From Mesorhizobium sp. Root552 (lineage in GTDB: Bacteria; Pseudomonadota; Alphaproteobacteria; Rhizobiales; Rhizobiaceae), in NCBI RefSeq assembly GCF_001427285.1, contig NZ_LMFV01000062.1:64656-128655 (forward strand): DNA of 64,000 nt, written 5' to 3'. This document shows, in pieces, positions 1-10,399 of this stretch. How positions within the stretch are numbered: position 1 is the stretch's first letter; each line of letters starts with the position of its first letter. The translations under genes were made by a program, and so were the position numbers. The notes under the pieces were generated by a model. That model was not told the origin of the DNA, did not search any database, and worked only from the letters and a program-made list of their open reading frames with translations.

Positions 1-1
1 T

Positions 2-1315
2 CTGTTTGTGTGCGGCATCGCCTCGATCCTGCAATCGCTTGGCGCCACGCAATGGTTTGGCATCAAGCTTCCGGTCATGATGGGCGTTACCTTCGCCGCG
101 GTCGGCCCTATGGTCTCTATGGCCATAGCAAACCCCGGTGTTGAAGGCGCTCGCATGATATTTGGCGCCATCATTGGCGCTGGCATCATCACCATTCTTA
201 TCGCGCCGTTCGTCAGCCGTATGCTGAAGCTGTTTCCGCCAGTGGTGACGGGAACCATCATTCTGGTCATCGGCGTGTCGTTGATGAAGATCGGCATCAA
301 CTGGATTTTCGGCCTGCCAGTCGGCCCGACAGCGCCTAAGATCGTCAACCCCGAGCATGCTGCATGGCTGCAATCGATAACCGGAGCAGCGACTGCCACT
401 GGTTCGACGGTTCCGGCGGTGCCTGCCGGTCTGGCACTGGCGCCTACGGTGCCGAATGCGGCCTATGCGCCGGTTTCCAATATCGTCCTGTCACTCGTAG
501 TTCTGGCCGTCATCATCGGCGTTGCCCGCTATGCCAAGGGCTTCTTGTCGAATGTCGCGGTTCTGGTTGGCATCGTCGTCGGCGGTCTGATCGCCGCTTC
601 TCTCGGCATGATGCATTTCGAAAAGGTGGCGAACGCCGCGTGGTTCGCGCCGATCATGCCATTCCACTTCGGCACTCCGATCTTCGATCCGATCCTTATC
701 GTGACCATGGTGCTGGTGATGGTCGTGGTGATGATCGAATCGACCGGCATGTTCCTGGCGTTGGGCGAAATGACCGACAAGCAGATAACCCGACCCATGT
801 TGTCGGCCGGCCTCAGGATGGATGGTCTTGGCACCATGCTGGGCGGCATCTTCAACACCTTCCCCTACACCAGCTTCTCGCAGAATGTCGGCCTCGTCGG
901 GGTCACCGGCATCCGTAGCCGCTTCGTCTGCGTTGCCGGCGGCGTCATCATGGTGGTGCTCGGCCTCATCCCGAAGATGGGGGCGCTGGTGGAGGCGTTG
1001 CCGACGGTGGTGCTTGGCGGTGCCGGTATTGTCATGTTCGGCATGGTTGCCGCGACCGGTATCCGTATTCTCTCGGCCGTGGACTTCAAGCGCAACCGCA
1101 ACAATCTCTTCATTGTCGCCATTTCGCTTGGTTTCGGCATGATTCCAGTAGTTGCGCCGGATTTCCATATGTGGCTGCCCAAGACCATCGGCCCGCTGGT
1201 CGATTCAGGTATCTTGCTGGCCTCGATCGCATCGGTTGCGCTCAACCTTGTCTTCAATGGCGCAACCGGTGACGCAGAGGGATTGCGCGAAGCGGCAATG
1301 TCCGCTGAAGCCTAG
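2..1315 (+). CDS. NCS2-family nucleobase (uracil/xanthine) permease, 5' end cut off
   Basis: C-terminal part of a nucleobase:cation symporter-2 protein, an inner-membrane carrier that takes up xanthine, uric acid or uracil with protons. The reading frame is open from the first bases of the window, so the start lies upstream; the GTG at 8 is only the first internal start-like codon. About 437 residues remain. They contain many hydrophobic helices, an N-terminal stretch LPVMMGVTFAAVGPM typical of the xanthine/urate branch, and the conserved segment GMFNTFPYTSF-like (here GGIFNTFPYTSFSQNVGLV) of this family. The substrate cannot be decided between xanthine, urate and uracil from this fragment. 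A strong hairpin directly follows the stop codon. Confidence 0.85.
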   Translation: MFVCGIASILQSLGATQWFGIKLPVMMGVTFAAVGPMVSMAIANPGVEGARMIFGAIIGAGIITILIAPFVSRMLKLFPPVVTGTIILVIGVSLMKIGINWIFGLPVGPTAPKIVNPEHAAWLQSITGAATATGSTVPAVPAGLALAPTVPNAAYAPVSNIVLSLVVLAVIIGVARYAKGFLSNVAVLVGIVVGGLIAASLGMMHFEKVANAAWFAPIMPFHFGTPIFDPILIVTMVLVMVVVMIESTGMFLALGEMTDKQITRPMLSAGLRMDGLGTMLGGIFNTFPYTSFSQNVGLVGVTGIRSRFVCVAGGVIMVVLGLIPKMGALVEALPTVVLGGAGIVMFGMVAATGIRILSAVDFKRNRNNLFIVAISLGFGMIPVVAPDFHMWLPKTIGPLVDSGILLASIASVALNLVFNGATGDAEGLREAAMSAEA

Positions 1316-1336
1316 GATTTGACGATACTCTGATTG

Positions 1337-1362
1337 AAAAGGCCGCCGAGAGGCGGCCTTTT
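1337..1362. terminator. Bidirectional intrinsic terminator between the permease and the VOC gene
   Basis: Perfect 11-bp stem AAAAGGCCGCC / GGCGGCCTTTT with a GAGA loop. The A-run and T-run flanks make it work on both strands, which fits the two converging genes. Its right arm reaches the stop codon of the minus-strand gene. Confidence 0.85.
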
Positions 1363-1745
1363 CAATTCTGCCGGCGCTCGACCAGGCCGATCGTGTTGCC
1401 GGCAGGGTCCTTGAGAAACGCCATCCACTCGAACTCTCCAGCCGGTCCGAACTGGCCTTCCTTGTCGTGGTGGACAAGCGCGGGTGGGGCGGTGAAAGGC
1501 ACGCCCGCAGCGTTTGCTGCCGCGTGGAAAGCCGCAAGCTCGCTCATATCGAGATAAACGGTTCCCGGCGGCACGCCATCGGTAAAGAACAGCCGCACGC
1601 CATGGGCCACTATGAATGCGATGCCGGGTGGATCGTAGCGTGCATGGACGGAAAGGCCGAGAACATCGCGCCAGAAATCCAGCGTCGCATCGAGATCGCG
1701 TCCCGATGACAGCGCGACCTGACGGACCGCGCCAACCGCCGGCAT
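1362..1745 (-). CDS. VOC (glyoxalase/bleomycin resistance) superfamily protein
   Basis: Small protein of 127 residues with the vicinal-oxygen-chelate fold pattern: an N-terminal half around LDATLDFWRDVLGLSVHARY and a C-terminal half ending FLKDPAGNTIGLVERR, the usual end of VOC domains. Such proteins bind a divalent metal and act as lyases, isomerases, dioxygenases or binding proteins; the substrate here is unknown. I chose the ATG at 1745 (MPAVGAV) rather than the upstream one at 1778, because the latter would run into the neighbouring gene. It starts 3 bp after the stop of the Fe-S carrier gene on the same strand, so the two are probably co-transcribed. Confidence 0.75.
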   Translation of the reverse strand: MPAVGAVRQVALSSGRDLDATLDFWRDVLGLSVHARYDPPGIAFIVAHGVRLFFTDGVPPGTVYLDMSELAAFHAAANAAGVPFTAPPALVHHDKEGQFGPAGEFEWMAFLKDPAGNTIGLVERRQN

Positions 1746-1747
1746 GT

Positions 1748-2095
1748 CTAGACGGAGAAACTGGTGCCGCAGCCGCACGAAGCGACGGCGTTGGGATTCT
1801 TGATCTGGAAAGACTGGCCCATAAGGTCGTCGACGAAATCGATTACCGATCCGCCCATGTACACCAAGGACAAGTCATCGATCAGAACGGTGGCGCCGTC
1901 CTGCTCTATGGCGACGTCGTCATCGTTTCGGTTCTCGACAAGGTCGAACTTGTAGGAAAAGCCGGAGCAGCCGCCGCCCTCGACGGAGACCCGCAAAGCG
2001 ATCTTGCCGGGTTCGTTGGCCATGATCTTGGCGATGCGTTTGAAGGCGGCGTCGGTTACATCAACCTTCATGGCAGTCTTTGCGTCAGCGCCCAT
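1748..2095 (-). CDS. erpA: A-type iron-sulfur cluster carrier (HesB/IscA/ErpA family)
   Basis: 115-residue cytosolic scaffold that delivers Fe-S clusters to target enzymes. The three ligand cysteines of the family are visible: one in [11 protein letters not shown] (C43) and two in [10 protein letters not shown] (C107, C109). The gene symbol is by family; ErpA, IscA and SufA cannot be separated by eye. The start at 2095 (MGADAKT) has an AAGGTG ribosome site about 8 bases upstream; an ATG eight codons later would also give a full domain. It is divergent from the dGTPase gene, a common rhizobial arrangement, and is followed at once by the VOC gene. Confidence 0.88.
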   Translation of the reverse strand: MGADAKTAMKVDVTDAAFKRIAKIMANEPGKIALRVSVEGGGCSGFSYKFDLVENRNDDDVAIEQDGATVLIDDLSLVYMGGSVIDFVDDLMGQSFQIKNPNAVASCGCGTSFSV

Positions 2096-2190
2096 GGGCG
2101 TCACCTTGCGTTTCAATCTTACTGATAGGTATGAAGCTCTTGTCGCCAAGTCAACAAGTTGGCAAGACCGGGCGACGCGATGGTGAAGAC

Positions 2191-3420
2191 ATGAACGAGC
2201 GGCGAGGCGAGCAAGGGCTTGGCAATATCGGTTTCGGTTACCGGCCGCGTGCGCCTTATGCCACCGATCCATCCCGCTCCCGCGGCCGATTGTTCGATGA
2301 GAGCGAAAGCCCGACCCGCACACCGTTCCAGCGCGATCGTGACCGCATCATCCACTCCACCGCCTTTCGTCGCCTGAAGCACAAGACGCAGGTTTTTATC
2401 GCTCACGAAGGCGACCACTACAGGACAAGACTCACACATTCGATAGAGGTCGCGCAGATTGCGCGTGCCTTGGCGCGCGCCTTGCGCGGTGATGAGGATC
2501 TCGCCGAGGCGGTGGCGCTTGTCCATGATTTTGGGCATACGCCGTTCGGTCATACCGGTGAGGACGCGCTGAACGACAAGATGGCCTCCTGGGGCGGCTT
2601 TGACCACAATGCCCAGTCATTGCGCATCGTGACCCGGCTCGAGCATCGCTATGCCGATTTTGACGGGCTGAACCTGACTTGGGAAGCACTTGAAGGTCTG
2701 GTCAAGCACAACGGTCCGTTGGTCGATCGTCGCGGTAACGGCCTGCATGGACCGGTTCCGCCGACAATCGGGGCCTATAACGAACTGCACGACCTGGAAC
2801 TCGACCGTTTCGCCGGCATAGAGGCTCAATGTGCCGCCATTGCCGATGACATCGCCTACAATACGCATGACATCGATGACGGCCTGAGAGCAGGGCTGCT
2901 TACTCTCGAAATGCTGGAAGAAGTTGCGTTGTCGGGCTCGATCCTGCGGGAAGTTCGGAAGCGATATCCGGCGCTCGATCCTGTGCGCACCGGTCATGAA
3001 CTGATGCGCCGCCAGATAACATTGATGGTTGAAGACGTGATTGCGGCCGCAAGCGCAAATCTTGCCCGCCTGCAGCCAGAGAGCGCCGATGCGGTACGGG
3101 CCGCGGGCGAAGCGATTGTTACCTTCACCTCCGCGATGACTGCGCAGGAAAAGGAGTTGAAGGCATTTCTATATGCCCATCTCTATCGGCATCCGGAAGT
3201 CATGCGGGTGCGGGTCGATGCGGAAAGGATCGTCCGGGACCTTTTCGATGCCTATTTCAACGATCCGCGCGCCATGCCAGATGGCTGGCGCGAAGGCCTT
3301 GATCGGGCCGAAGATCGCATCAAGGCACGCCATGTCGCCGATTTCCTTGCCGGAATGACCGACACCTATGCCTTGAAGGAGCACCGGCGTCTGTTTGACC
3401 ACACGCCCGATTTGAGTTAG
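2191..3420 (+). CDS. dgt: Deoxyguanosinetriphosphate triphosphohydrolase-like HD protein
   Basis: 409-residue HD-domain phosphohydrolase of the Dgt type, which splits dGTP (or other dNTPs) to deoxynucleoside and triphosphate and so affects dNTP pools. Metal ligands are visible: H83 in [12 protein letters not shown], the H112-D113 pair in [13 protein letters not shown], and the later Asp in [17 protein letters not shown]. The length matches the roughly 400-residue bacterial Dgt type 2 group. The ATG at 2191 gives the family N-terminus; the open frame extends upstream to 2080 without support. It is divergent from erpA and lies 62 bp before argS, probably in one operon. Confidence 0.9.
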   Translation: MNERRGEQGLGNIGFGYRPRAPYATDPSRSRGRLFDESESPTRTPFQRDRDRIIHSTAFRRLKHKTQVFIAHEGDHYRTRLTHSIEVAQIARALARALRGDEDLAEAVALVHDFGHTPFGHTGEDALNDKMASWGGFDHNAQSLRIVTRLEHRYADFDGLNLTWEALEGLVKHNGPLVDRRGNGLHGPVPPTIGAYNELHDLELDRFAGIEAQCAAIADDIAYNTHDIDDGLRAGLLTLEMLEEVALSGSILREVRKRYPALDPVRTGHELMRRQITLMVEDVIAAASANLARLQPESADAVRAAGEAIVTFTSAMTAQEKELKAFLYAHLYRHPEVMRVRVDAERIVRDLFDAYFNDPRAMPDGWREGLDRAEDRIKARHVADFLAGMTDTYALKEHRRLFDHTPDLS

Positions 3421-3481
3421 GCCGAACGCGATTTTGCTGGCGAATTGGCCGGTTTCGTTACACTCCATCAGAGCTTTTCCC

Positions 3482-5239
3482 ATGAACATCTTCGCCGATT
3501 TCAACGCGCGAATTATAAAAGCCGTAGAAGCTCTTGATTTGAAAGACAAAGAAGGCGCAGGGCCCGATCTGTCCCGAATTGCCGTCGAGCCGCCCCGCGA
3601 TGCCAGCCACGGTGACCTCGCGACCAATGCGGCAATGGTCCTGGCCAAGCCGACGGGGCAAAATCCACGCGCCTTGGCCGAGAGGATTGTGGAAGTCTTG
3701 CGCGCTGACACGGATGTAGCCAGTGCTGAAGTTGCCGGGCCGGGCTTTGTCAACTTGCGTCTCACCGAGGCCTTTTGGCAGGCGCACCTGGTTGGTTTGC
3801 TCTCCGAAGGCACGAACTACGGCCGGTCACAGATAGGGCGGGGCCGCAAGGTCAATGTCGAATACGTCTCGGCCAATCCGACGGGACCGATGCATGTCGG
3901 CCATTGCCGCGGCGCGGTTGTGGGCGATGCACTCGCCAACATCATGGCTTTCGCCGGCTATGACGTCACCAAGGAATACTACATCAACGACGCCGGTGCG
4001 CAGATCGACGTGTTGGCGCGTTCGGTCATGCTGCGCTACCGCGAAGCGCTCGGCGAGAAGGTCGGCGAAATCCCGCCGGGCCTTTATCCGGGCGACTATC
4101 TGGTGCCGGTCGGGCAGGCGTTGGCGAAGGAGTTCGGCCGCGATCTCAATCAGAAACCCGAGGAAGAGGCGCTTGCCATCGTCAAGGATCGCACCATCGA
4201 TGCCATGATGGCGATGATCCGCGAGGATCTTGCCGCCCTGAACGTCAGGCATGAAGTCTTCTTCTCTGAGCGTTCCCTTCACTCTGAAAACGCGAAGGCC
4301 ATTCGCTCGGCCATCAACGACCTTACTCTCAAGGGGCATGTATACAAGGGTAAGCTGCCGCCTCCCAAGGGCGAAAAGAGCGATGACTGGGAAGACCGGG
4401 AGCAGACCTTGTTCCGCTCGACCGAGGTTGGGGACGACATGGATCGTCCGCTGATCAAGTCAGATGGCGCCTATACCTATTTCGCTGCGGATGTCGCCTA
4501 CATGAAAGACAAGTATGCGCGCGGCTTCGAGCAGGTGATCTTCATTCTCGGCGCCGACCACGGTGGTTACGTCAAGCGCATGGAAGCGTTAGGCAAGGCG
4601 ATCGCTGGCGACAAGCTTGAAGTAACGATCCTGCTCTGCAATCTCGTCAAGCTGTTCCGCGATGGTGAGCCCGTGCGTATGTCGAAGCGGGCCGGGGAGT
4701 TCGTCACGCTGCGCGACGTGGTCGACGAGGTTGGCCGCGATCCGATCCGCTTCATGATGCTCTATCGCAAGAACAGCGAACCGCTCGACTTCGACTTTGC
4801 CAAGGTAACGGAGCAGTCGAAGGACAATCCAGTCTTTTATGTGCAGTATGCATCCGCACGGTGCCATTCCGTATTCCGTCAGGCTCGCGAACAGTTGGGC
4901 ACTTCCGATTTCGACCGGACAAAGCTTGCCGCCGCCGTTTCCAACCTGAAGGACGAGGGAGAAATCGGCCTCATCAGGAAGCTGGCAGAGTATCCGCGAC
5001 TGATCGAGCAATCGGCCCTTGTACTTGAGCCGCACAGGCTGGCATTCTACATGTATGACTTGGCAAGTACGTTCCACTCGCACTGGAATAGAGGTACTGA
5101 TAACCCCGACTTACGGTTTGTTAAGGTTAACGACCCACAATTGACGTATGCCAGACTAGGGCTGGTGCAGGCTGTATCGGACATTTTGATGTCTGGTCTA
5201 ACGCTCATTGGCGCCGACGCGCCGACGGAAATGCGTTAG
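3482..5239 (+). CDS. argS: Arginyl-tRNA synthetase
   Basis: Class I aminoacyl-tRNA synthetase, 585 residues, charging tRNA-Arg in the cytosol. Visible signatures are the N-terminal Add-1 domain, the HIGH-type motif PTGPMHVGH (H138-H141), the KMSKS-equivalent [11 protein letters not shown] near residue 400, and the DALR anticodon-binding domain at the end, beginning near [12 protein letters not shown]. The start at 3482 ([11 protein letters not shown]) was taken over an upstream in-frame start because it gives the standard N-terminus. It follows dgt and precedes the SPOR-protein gene, the usual order in rhizobia. Confidence 0.96.
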   Translation: MNIFADFNARIIKAVEALDLKDKEGAGPDLSRIAVEPPRDASHGDLATNAAMVLAKPTGQNPRALAERIVEVLRADTDVASAEVAGPGFVNLRLTEAFWQAHLVGLLSEGTNYGRSQIGRGRKVNVEYVSANPTGPMHVGHCRGAVVGDALANIMAFAGYDVTKEYYINDAGAQIDVLARSVMLRYREALGEKVGEIPPGLYPGDYLVPVGQALAKEFGRDLNQKPEEEALAIVKDRTIDAMMAMIREDLAALNVRHEVFFSERSLHSENAKAIRSAINDLTLKGHVYKGKLPPPKGEKSDDWEDREQTLFRSTEVGDDMDRPLIKSDGAYTYFAADVAYMKDKYARGFEQVIFILGADHGGYVKRMEALGKAIAGDKLEVTILLCNLVKLFRDGEPVRMSKRAGEFVTLRDVVDEVGRDPIRFMMLYRKNSEPLDFDFAKVTEQSKDNPVFYVQYASARCHSVFRQAREQLGTSDFDRTKLAAAVSNLKDEGEIGLIRKLAEYPRLIEQSALVLEPHRLAFYMYDLASTFHSHWNRGTDNPDLRFVKVNDPQLTYARLGLVQAVSDILMSGLTLIGADAPTEMR

Positions 5240-5342
5240 ATTTCGCTAATAGACCTGTCACCTTTTGCCCACATTGCGCTGGTAGGGGCCAACCTTGCGC
5301 GACGTTGATGGCGTCCGATAGAGTGTGAGTTCGGGAACGACG

Positions 5343-8300
5343 ATGGCAGAGAGAACCCAGTTGAGGACAACGGGCCGCGACGAGATCTCCGAAGATGATC
5401 CGTTCGCGGAACTGACCAGAATCATGGGCTTTGACCCGCGTGTGCCGGTCAATCAGCAGAATGCATCAGCACAGGCTGATGGCGCCGATGATTTCGCAAT
5501 CGATCTCGAAAAGGAGTTGATGGGCGAATTCGGTGAGGCGGACGAGGCTGTAGCCTCCGCTCATATCGATTCAGCCGATCCTCGCTACGGCACGGATGGT
5601 GGTGCAGAGGCGGCAGCCGATGACGATGCCGCTGCCGTGCTCGATCAGGATTTCGAGTTCGACGACGACCTCGTCCTGGACGACGCAGAACTATCTGGCG
5701 AGGCTGTACCGGCCTCCGAGCAAGTTCGTGCGACAGTGGATGACGAAGATGCAGGCAGTTTCGAACTGCAGTCTGACAACCGCGTATACGATGATGAGGC
5801 CGACGAGGTATCCGGCGATTTTGATCGCGTGGATTTTGAACTGACGGAAGCCGGCGAGGTTCCCTCCAGCGGCGCGTCTGCCGATGATTTTGAGGCCGAT
5901 TTCGACATGGCGATGGCCGACGTCGATATGGATTTCGACGAACGTCCGGCTGAAGCCGGCGTAGTGTCCGGTCAGGAATTCGAGTCTTCCGAATTCGAGG
6001 AAGAAGCCGTCGCTGATGAACCGTCGGCGCCCATTGCGGAAGCCGAGGAAGAAATCCCCTTCGATGCCGTGACTCAGGAAGAGGCATCTCCTTCCGGCGA
6101 ACCGGCTGGCGAGCCGGCTGCTGCTCGGGGCGAAAGCCTTGAAGACGAGTTGAACGCGCTGCTTAACCAGATGTCGGCGCGGCCTTTGCCTGTCCAGCAC
6201 CATGAAGATGTCGCCCCGGTAGAGCATAGCGCGGCCGCCGATACGGACTGGTCTCCAGCTGAAGAACCAGTTGCCGTTGAAGTGGCTGTAGAACCGGAAT
6301 CGGTTGAATATTCAGTGTCAGATGACCAGGACGCCGATCTTCTGGAAGAACTCGAGGCGCAGGATGTCGTTGCTGTCGACGCAAGCGACGCGGCAGAGTT
6401 CGTTGCCGCCGCAGAGCACGAAGCAGACGGAGCTGCAGAGATCGAATTCGATCATTCTGATGTTGAAGCCGCCATGGCGGGCGAGGACGAAGTTGAGCAA
6501 GCCGAAGCGCAAGACTTGGCGGCTGAGCAGCCAGCTCCTGCCGCCGAAGATCCCATCGAAGCGCTGAAATGGCTGGCCGCCGCTGCACCTGTCGCGGGCG
6601 CGGCTGCGTCGGGCCGCATCTGGAGCCGGGGCACGCCTTATCTCCAGCCGGAAACCGCCCCCGCACAGCCGATTGCAAGCGCCGAGCCGGTTGAGTCGCA
6701 AGCTTTTTCCAGCAGCCAGCCAGAGTACGAGATTCCGGCGGCGTATGACGTTTCCTTTGATAGTGCGGATTTGTCCGAGGCAACCGACGCTGTCGCCGAG
6801 GCCGAGGCATACGAAGCTGCTGAAGCTATCGAAGTAGCGCCCGCTGCACCCGCCTATGATGAAGTGCCGGATGTCGAAACCGTAGACGTGCCGGAACGTG
6901 TCGTGGCGCTGGCTGACGATCTCGACATTCCAGACGTTCCGTTTGAAAGCGAAAACGCCGACAAGCCGATCTATGATGATCTCGAGGCCGAGTTTACTAG
7001 CCTGCTTACCGAGATGAACGCCCATGAGACTGCCAGCGTTGCGACGCAGCCTGCGGTCTATGCAAGTGAAGCATACAAGCCTGACTACAAGCAGGCCGAG
7101 ACAGGTGCATCGGCATACGCCAAGCCCCAGCAGGCTCAGGCAGCGCCCGTCGGCAACGACTACGACGATCCGACGCTTGCCGGCTTCGACATCGACGATC
7201 TGCCGGGCAGCAAGCCGCTCGAAGGGCAAAACGCGTTGGGCGATGACGACCTCGCCTTCGATCCTGATTTTGATGACGATATGTCGCTTCCCGACCCTGC
7301 GGAAACCGCGGCTGCCCCTCAGCCTCGCAGGCGGGCCGTTATGATTGCCGCACTGGTTGGTGCAGTGGCGCTTATCGGTGGCATCGGCGCCTTTGCGCTG
7401 TCCTTTGGCGGCGATGGTGGATCAAGCGCGCCGGTTTTGGTCAAGGCTGATGACAATCCGATCAAGGTCAAGCCAGAGAATCCCGGTGGCACCGTTGTTC
7501 CGAACCAGGACAATAAGGTTTATGACATGGTTGCCAAAGGCAGCAAGCCGGCGGCACCCCAGCAGGACAAGTTGGTCACCGATGCCGAGGAGCCGGTTGA
7601 TGTCACGGCAAAGGCTCCAGAAGCCCGCATTGTGGAGCCTGCTGCGGCTGTCGACGACGTCGCGGCAGCGCAGCCTTCCGGCAAGTCGGAAGACCGCATA
7701 GCACCGGCTGCGGTGCAAGCTGATACGACAGACCAATCCGAGGTTGCCCTGGTTACGCCCCGTAAGGTGCGCACGATGATTGTGAAGCCGGATGGCTCGC
7801 TGGTGCCGCGCGAGGAGCCGCAGCCAGCCGCGGCACAGGTCGCAGCTACTGAACCGGTCGATCCGGCGCCGCAACTCGTCGTCAATCCGACCACCGACGA
7901 CCAGACCGGGGCCGTGTCACCCTCAACTGAAACGCAGGCAGGTCAGGCACCGGCGGCATCGGAGCCGGCTCCCGCAGTGGCGGCGACGCAGCCCCAGGCT
8001 CCACAGCCCGCTGCGCAGTCGGCGGTTACGCCTGCGCTTGCTCCCGTCGCTCCCCAGCGCCCGGCCGAGCAGCCCGTCGACATCGTCGGCGAGGTGAAGC
8101 CCGATCAGGTCGCAGCCGTCGATCCGGCGGGAGGAGCAGCAGCGCCCGGTTCCTGGTCGATGCAGATCGCATCCCAGCCAAGCGTGGAAAGCGCGCAGTC
8201 GACCTATCAGGATCTGGCGCGGCGCTATTCCTCGGTGCTTGAGGGCCGCAGCGTCAACATCGTCAAGGCTGAAGTGGCGGGCAAGGGCACGTTCTACCGG

Positions 8301-8390
8301 GTCCGCGTCGCGGCAAACTCTCGCAATGAAGCCATCAGCCTGTGTGAGAACTACAAGGCAGCCGGCGGCAACTGCTTCGTTTCGAAGTAG
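5343..8390 (+). CDS. Large acidic SPOR-domain membrane protein
   Basis: 1015-residue protein. Residues 1 to about 660 are a long, very acidic, low-complexity region rich in Asp, Glu, Ala and Val, presumably cytoplasmic and disordered. One transmembrane helix (RRRAVMIAALVGAVALIGG, about 662-690) follows, then a Pro/Ala-rich periplasmic linker and a C-terminal SPOR domain (about 935-1015) beginning GSWSMQIASQPS and ending AAGGNCFVSK. SPOR domains bind denuded peptidoglycan glycan strands at the division septum, so a role in cell division or wall remodelling is likely. The position before nagZ supports a cell-wall link. The ATG at 5343 (MAERTQL) was preferred over a GTG six codons upstream. A strong terminator follows. 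Confidence 0.85.
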   Translation: MAERTQLRTTGRDEISEDDPFAELTRIMGFDPRVPVNQQNASAQADGADDFAIDLEKELMGEFGEADEAVASAHIDSADPRYGTDGGAEAAADDDAAAVLDQDFEFDDDLVLDDAELSGEAVPASEQVRATVDDEDAGSFELQSDNRVYDDEADEVSGDFDRVDFELTEAGEVPSSGASADDFEADFDMAMADVDMDFDERPAEAGVVSGQEFESSEFEEEAVADEPSAPIAEAEEEIPFDAVTQEEASPSGEPAGEPAAARGESLEDELNALLNQMSARPLPVQHHEDVAPVEHSAAADTDWSPAEEPVAVEVAVEPESVEYSVSDDQDADLLEELEAQDVVAVDASDAAEFVAAAEHEADGAAEIEFDHSDVEAAMAGEDEVEQAEAQDLAAEQPAPAAEDPIEALKWLAAAAPVAGAAASGRIWSRGTPYLQPETAPAQPIASAEPVESQAFSSSQPEYEIPAAYDVSFDSADLSEATDAVAEAEAYEAAEAIEVAPAAPAYDEVPDVETVDVPERVVALADDLDIPDVPFESENADKPIYDDLEAEFTSLLTEMNAHETASVATQPAVYASEAYKPDYKQAETGASAYAKPQQAQAAPVGNDYDDPTLAGFDIDDLPGSKPLEGQNALGDDDLAFDPDFDDDMSLPDPAETAAAPQPRRRAVMIAALVGAVALIGGIGAFALSFGGDGGSSAPVLVKADDNPIKVKPENPGGTVVPNQDNKVYDMVAKGSKPAAPQQDKLVTDAEEPVDVTAKAPEARIVEPAAAVDDVAAAQPSGKSEDRIAPAAVQADTTDQSEVALVTPRKVRTMIVKPDGSLVPREEPQPAAAQVAATEPVDPAPQLVVNPTTDDQTGAVSPSTETQAGQAPAASEPAPAVAATQPQAPQPAAQSAVTPALAPVAPQRPAEQPVDIVGEVKPDQVAAVDPAGGAAAPGSWSMQIASQPSVESAQSTYQDLARRYSSVLEGRSVNIVKAEVAGKGTFYRVRVAANSRNEAISLCENYKAAGGNCFVSK

Positions 8391-8412
8391 GCACGGCTTT
8401 TCTCGACGAACC

Positions 8413-8445
8413 GAAGCCGGCGCCCCGCGCCGGCTTCTTCGTTTT
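8413..8445 (+). terminator. Intrinsic terminator after the SPOR-protein gene
   Basis: 10-bp perfect stem GAAGCCGGCG / CGCCGGCTTC with a CCCCG loop, followed by TTCGTTTT. It lies 22 bp after the stop codon and separates the SPOR gene from nagZ. Confidence 0.8.
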
Positions 8446-8512
8446 GGCAAGCCATTTCTCAAGTGGAATGCGGGCGATTCCCTTTCAGACCGGAAACTTC
8501 TAGAATCTCTTC

Positions 8513-9532
8513 ATGAGCGAATCACAGACACTTATCCTCGGATGCCTTGGAAGGTCGCTGACACGCGACGAAATCTCGTTTTATCGGGGGGAGCGTCCCT
8601 GGGGTTTCATCCTGTTTGCGCGCAATATCAGCGAACCTGAACAAATCCGCGATCTCGTCGCGTCGATGCGCGACAGCATCGATCGTCCTGACGCCCCGGT
8701 ATTCATCGATCAGGAAGGGGGCAGGGTGCAGCGCCTGCGCCCGCCGCTGGCGCCCAACTACCCTGCCGGAGCGGCCCTTGGCGCGCTTTACCGCGACGAC
8801 AGCGAAGCTGGCCTTCGCGCAGCTTGGTTGTTGGCCCGGCTGCATGCCTTCGACCTGATGCGTTACGGTATCAATGCGGATTGCCTGCCGGTGCTTGATG
8901 TGCCGGTAGAAGGCGCCAGCGAGGTCATTGGCGCGCGCGCCTATGGCAAGGAGCCGTCAAGCGTCATAGCCCTTGGCCGTGCCGTTGCTGAAGGTCTGAT
9001 GTCCGGCGGGGTATTGCCGGTCATGAAGCATATTCCCGGCCACGGTCGCGCAGCAGCCGACACCCATTTCGAGTTGCCGACAGTCCACACTCGGCTGGAT
9101 GATCTTCGCAGACACGATTTCGCCCCCTTCAAGGCGTTGAACGACCTGCCGATCGCCATGACCGCGCATGTTATTTTCAGCGCCATCGATCCGAATGCTC
9201 CGGCGACGACGTCTGGAAAGGTGGTTGAAGAAATCATTCGGGGCGAGATCGGCTTCAACGGCTTGCTGGTGAGCGACGACACTTCCATGAAGGCACTTTC
9301 TGGGGATTTCCAGACAAAGGCGGCGTCGATCCTTGCAGCCGGCGTCGATCTCGTTCTTCACTGCAACGGAGATATGGACGAGATGCGGGCGATAGCCTCG
9401 CGAGCCAAGCCCTTGGAAGGTGAAGCGCTGAAGCGGGCAGAGCGCGCAATCGCCTCTCTCGATGGGCAGGACAATGCGGACGAGGCAGGCCTGCGCGCTG
9501 AATTCGGGGAATATTTCAAGGCGGTGGCATAG
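8513..9532 (+). CDS. nagZ: Beta-N-acetylhexosaminidase NagZ (GH3)
   Basis: 339-residue cytosolic glycoside hydrolase family 3 enzyme that removes N-acetylglucosamine from anhydro-muropeptides during cell-wall recycling. Conserved features are FIDQEGGRVQRL, the KHIPGHGRAAADTH loop carrying the catalytic acid/base Asp-His pair, and the nucleophile segment LLVSDDTSMKAL. Length and start (MSESQTL) agree with the family. It is followed 27 bp later by scpA, as in many rhizobia. Confidence 0.95.
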   Translation: MSESQTLILGCLGRSLTRDEISFYRGERPWGFILFARNISEPEQIRDLVASMRDSIDRPDAPVFIDQEGGRVQRLRPPLAPNYPAGAALGALYRDDSEAGLRAAWLLARLHAFDLMRYGINADCLPVLDVPVEGASEVIGARAYGKEPSSVIALGRAVAEGLMSGGVLPVMKHIPGHGRAAADTHFELPTVHTRLDDLRRHDFAPFKALNDLPIAMTAHVIFSAIDPNAPATTSGKVVEEIIRGEIGFNGLLVSDDTSMKALSGDFQTKAASILAAGVDLVLHCNGDMDEMRAIASRAKPLEGEALKRAERAIASLDGQDNADEAGLRAEFGEYFKAVA

Positions 9533-9559
9533 GGCTGCTGCTCGGGGAGCAAGAGGACA

Positions 9560-10399
9560 TTGGCGCAGACGGCAGACCAGAAGGCTGAGAAAGCTGCGCC
9601 CATGGACCGGCTGTGGGCGGAAAGCGACGAGTCTCGCTTGACTGGCGACCCCGAGTTGGTGGTCGATGTCAATGGTTTCGAAGGCCCTCTTGATCTGTTG
9701 CTGCATCTGGCCCGCAACCAGAAAGTCGATCTCACGCGCATCTCCATCCTTGCACTTGTCGAGCAATACCTTGCCTTCATCGACAAAGCTCGTGCAGTGC
9801 GGCTTGAATTGGCCGCAGACTATCTGGTCATGGCTGCGTGGCTCGCCTTCCTTAAGTCGAAACTCCTGATCCCCAAACAACCGGGAGAAGAGGGTGAAAG
9901 CGGTGAAGAACTCGCCGCCGTCCTACAGTTCCGACTGCGTCGCCTTGAGGCGATGCGTGACGCTGCCGCCCGGTTGGTCAACCGCAACCGCCTCGGCCGT
10001 GATGTGCTTGCCCGTGGCCTGCCCGAACTGGTGATTGTGGAAAAGCGCAACCAGTATTCGGCAACGCTCTACGATCTTTTGACCGCTTATGCCTCCCAGC
10101 GCCAACGGCAAGCCATCACCAATGTCCAGATCGCCAAGCGTGGGGTGTGGTCGCTCAAGCAGGCGCGTGAAATCCTCACCCGCCTTGTCGGCTCACTGCA
10201 GGACTGGACGGTACTGGACAGCTTCCTCGTCGAGTATCTGGCGGCACCTGAGGAAAGGCGCACAGCGGTTGCCAGCGCCTTCGCCGCCTCTCTGGAACTT
10301 GTCCGCGAGGGCAAGCTGGAAGTGCGCCAGCAGGAAGCCTTCGCACCGATCTATCTTCGTGGTCGCAGCCAGAACGCCAAGGCAGTCGAGGTGGCATGA
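9560..10399 (+). CDS. scpA: Segregation and condensation protein A
   Basis: 279-residue kleisin that joins the SMC ATPase to ScpB in the bacterial condensin complex for chromosome organisation. The N-terminal SMC-binding region starts with the hallmark FEGPLDLLLHLARNQKVDL; the C-terminal winged-helix part is also present. The proposed start is TTG at 9560 with GAGGAC upstream; an ATG at 9602 (MDRLWAES) is an alternative. The stop codon overlaps the start of scpB, so the two are translationally coupled. Confidence 0.93.
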   Translation: MAQTADQKAEKAAPMDRLWAESDESRLTGDPELVVDVNGFEGPLDLLLHLARNQKVDLTRISILALVEQYLAFIDKARAVRLELAADYLVMAAWLAFLKSKLLIPKQPGEEGESGEELAAVLQFRLRRLEAMRDAAARLVNRNRLGRDVLARGLPELVIVEKRNQYSATLYDLLTAYASQRQRQAITNVQIAKRGVWSLKQAREILTRLVGSLQDWTVLDSFLVEYLAAPEERRTAVASAFAASLELVREGKLEVRQQEAFAPIYLRGRSQNAKAVEVA

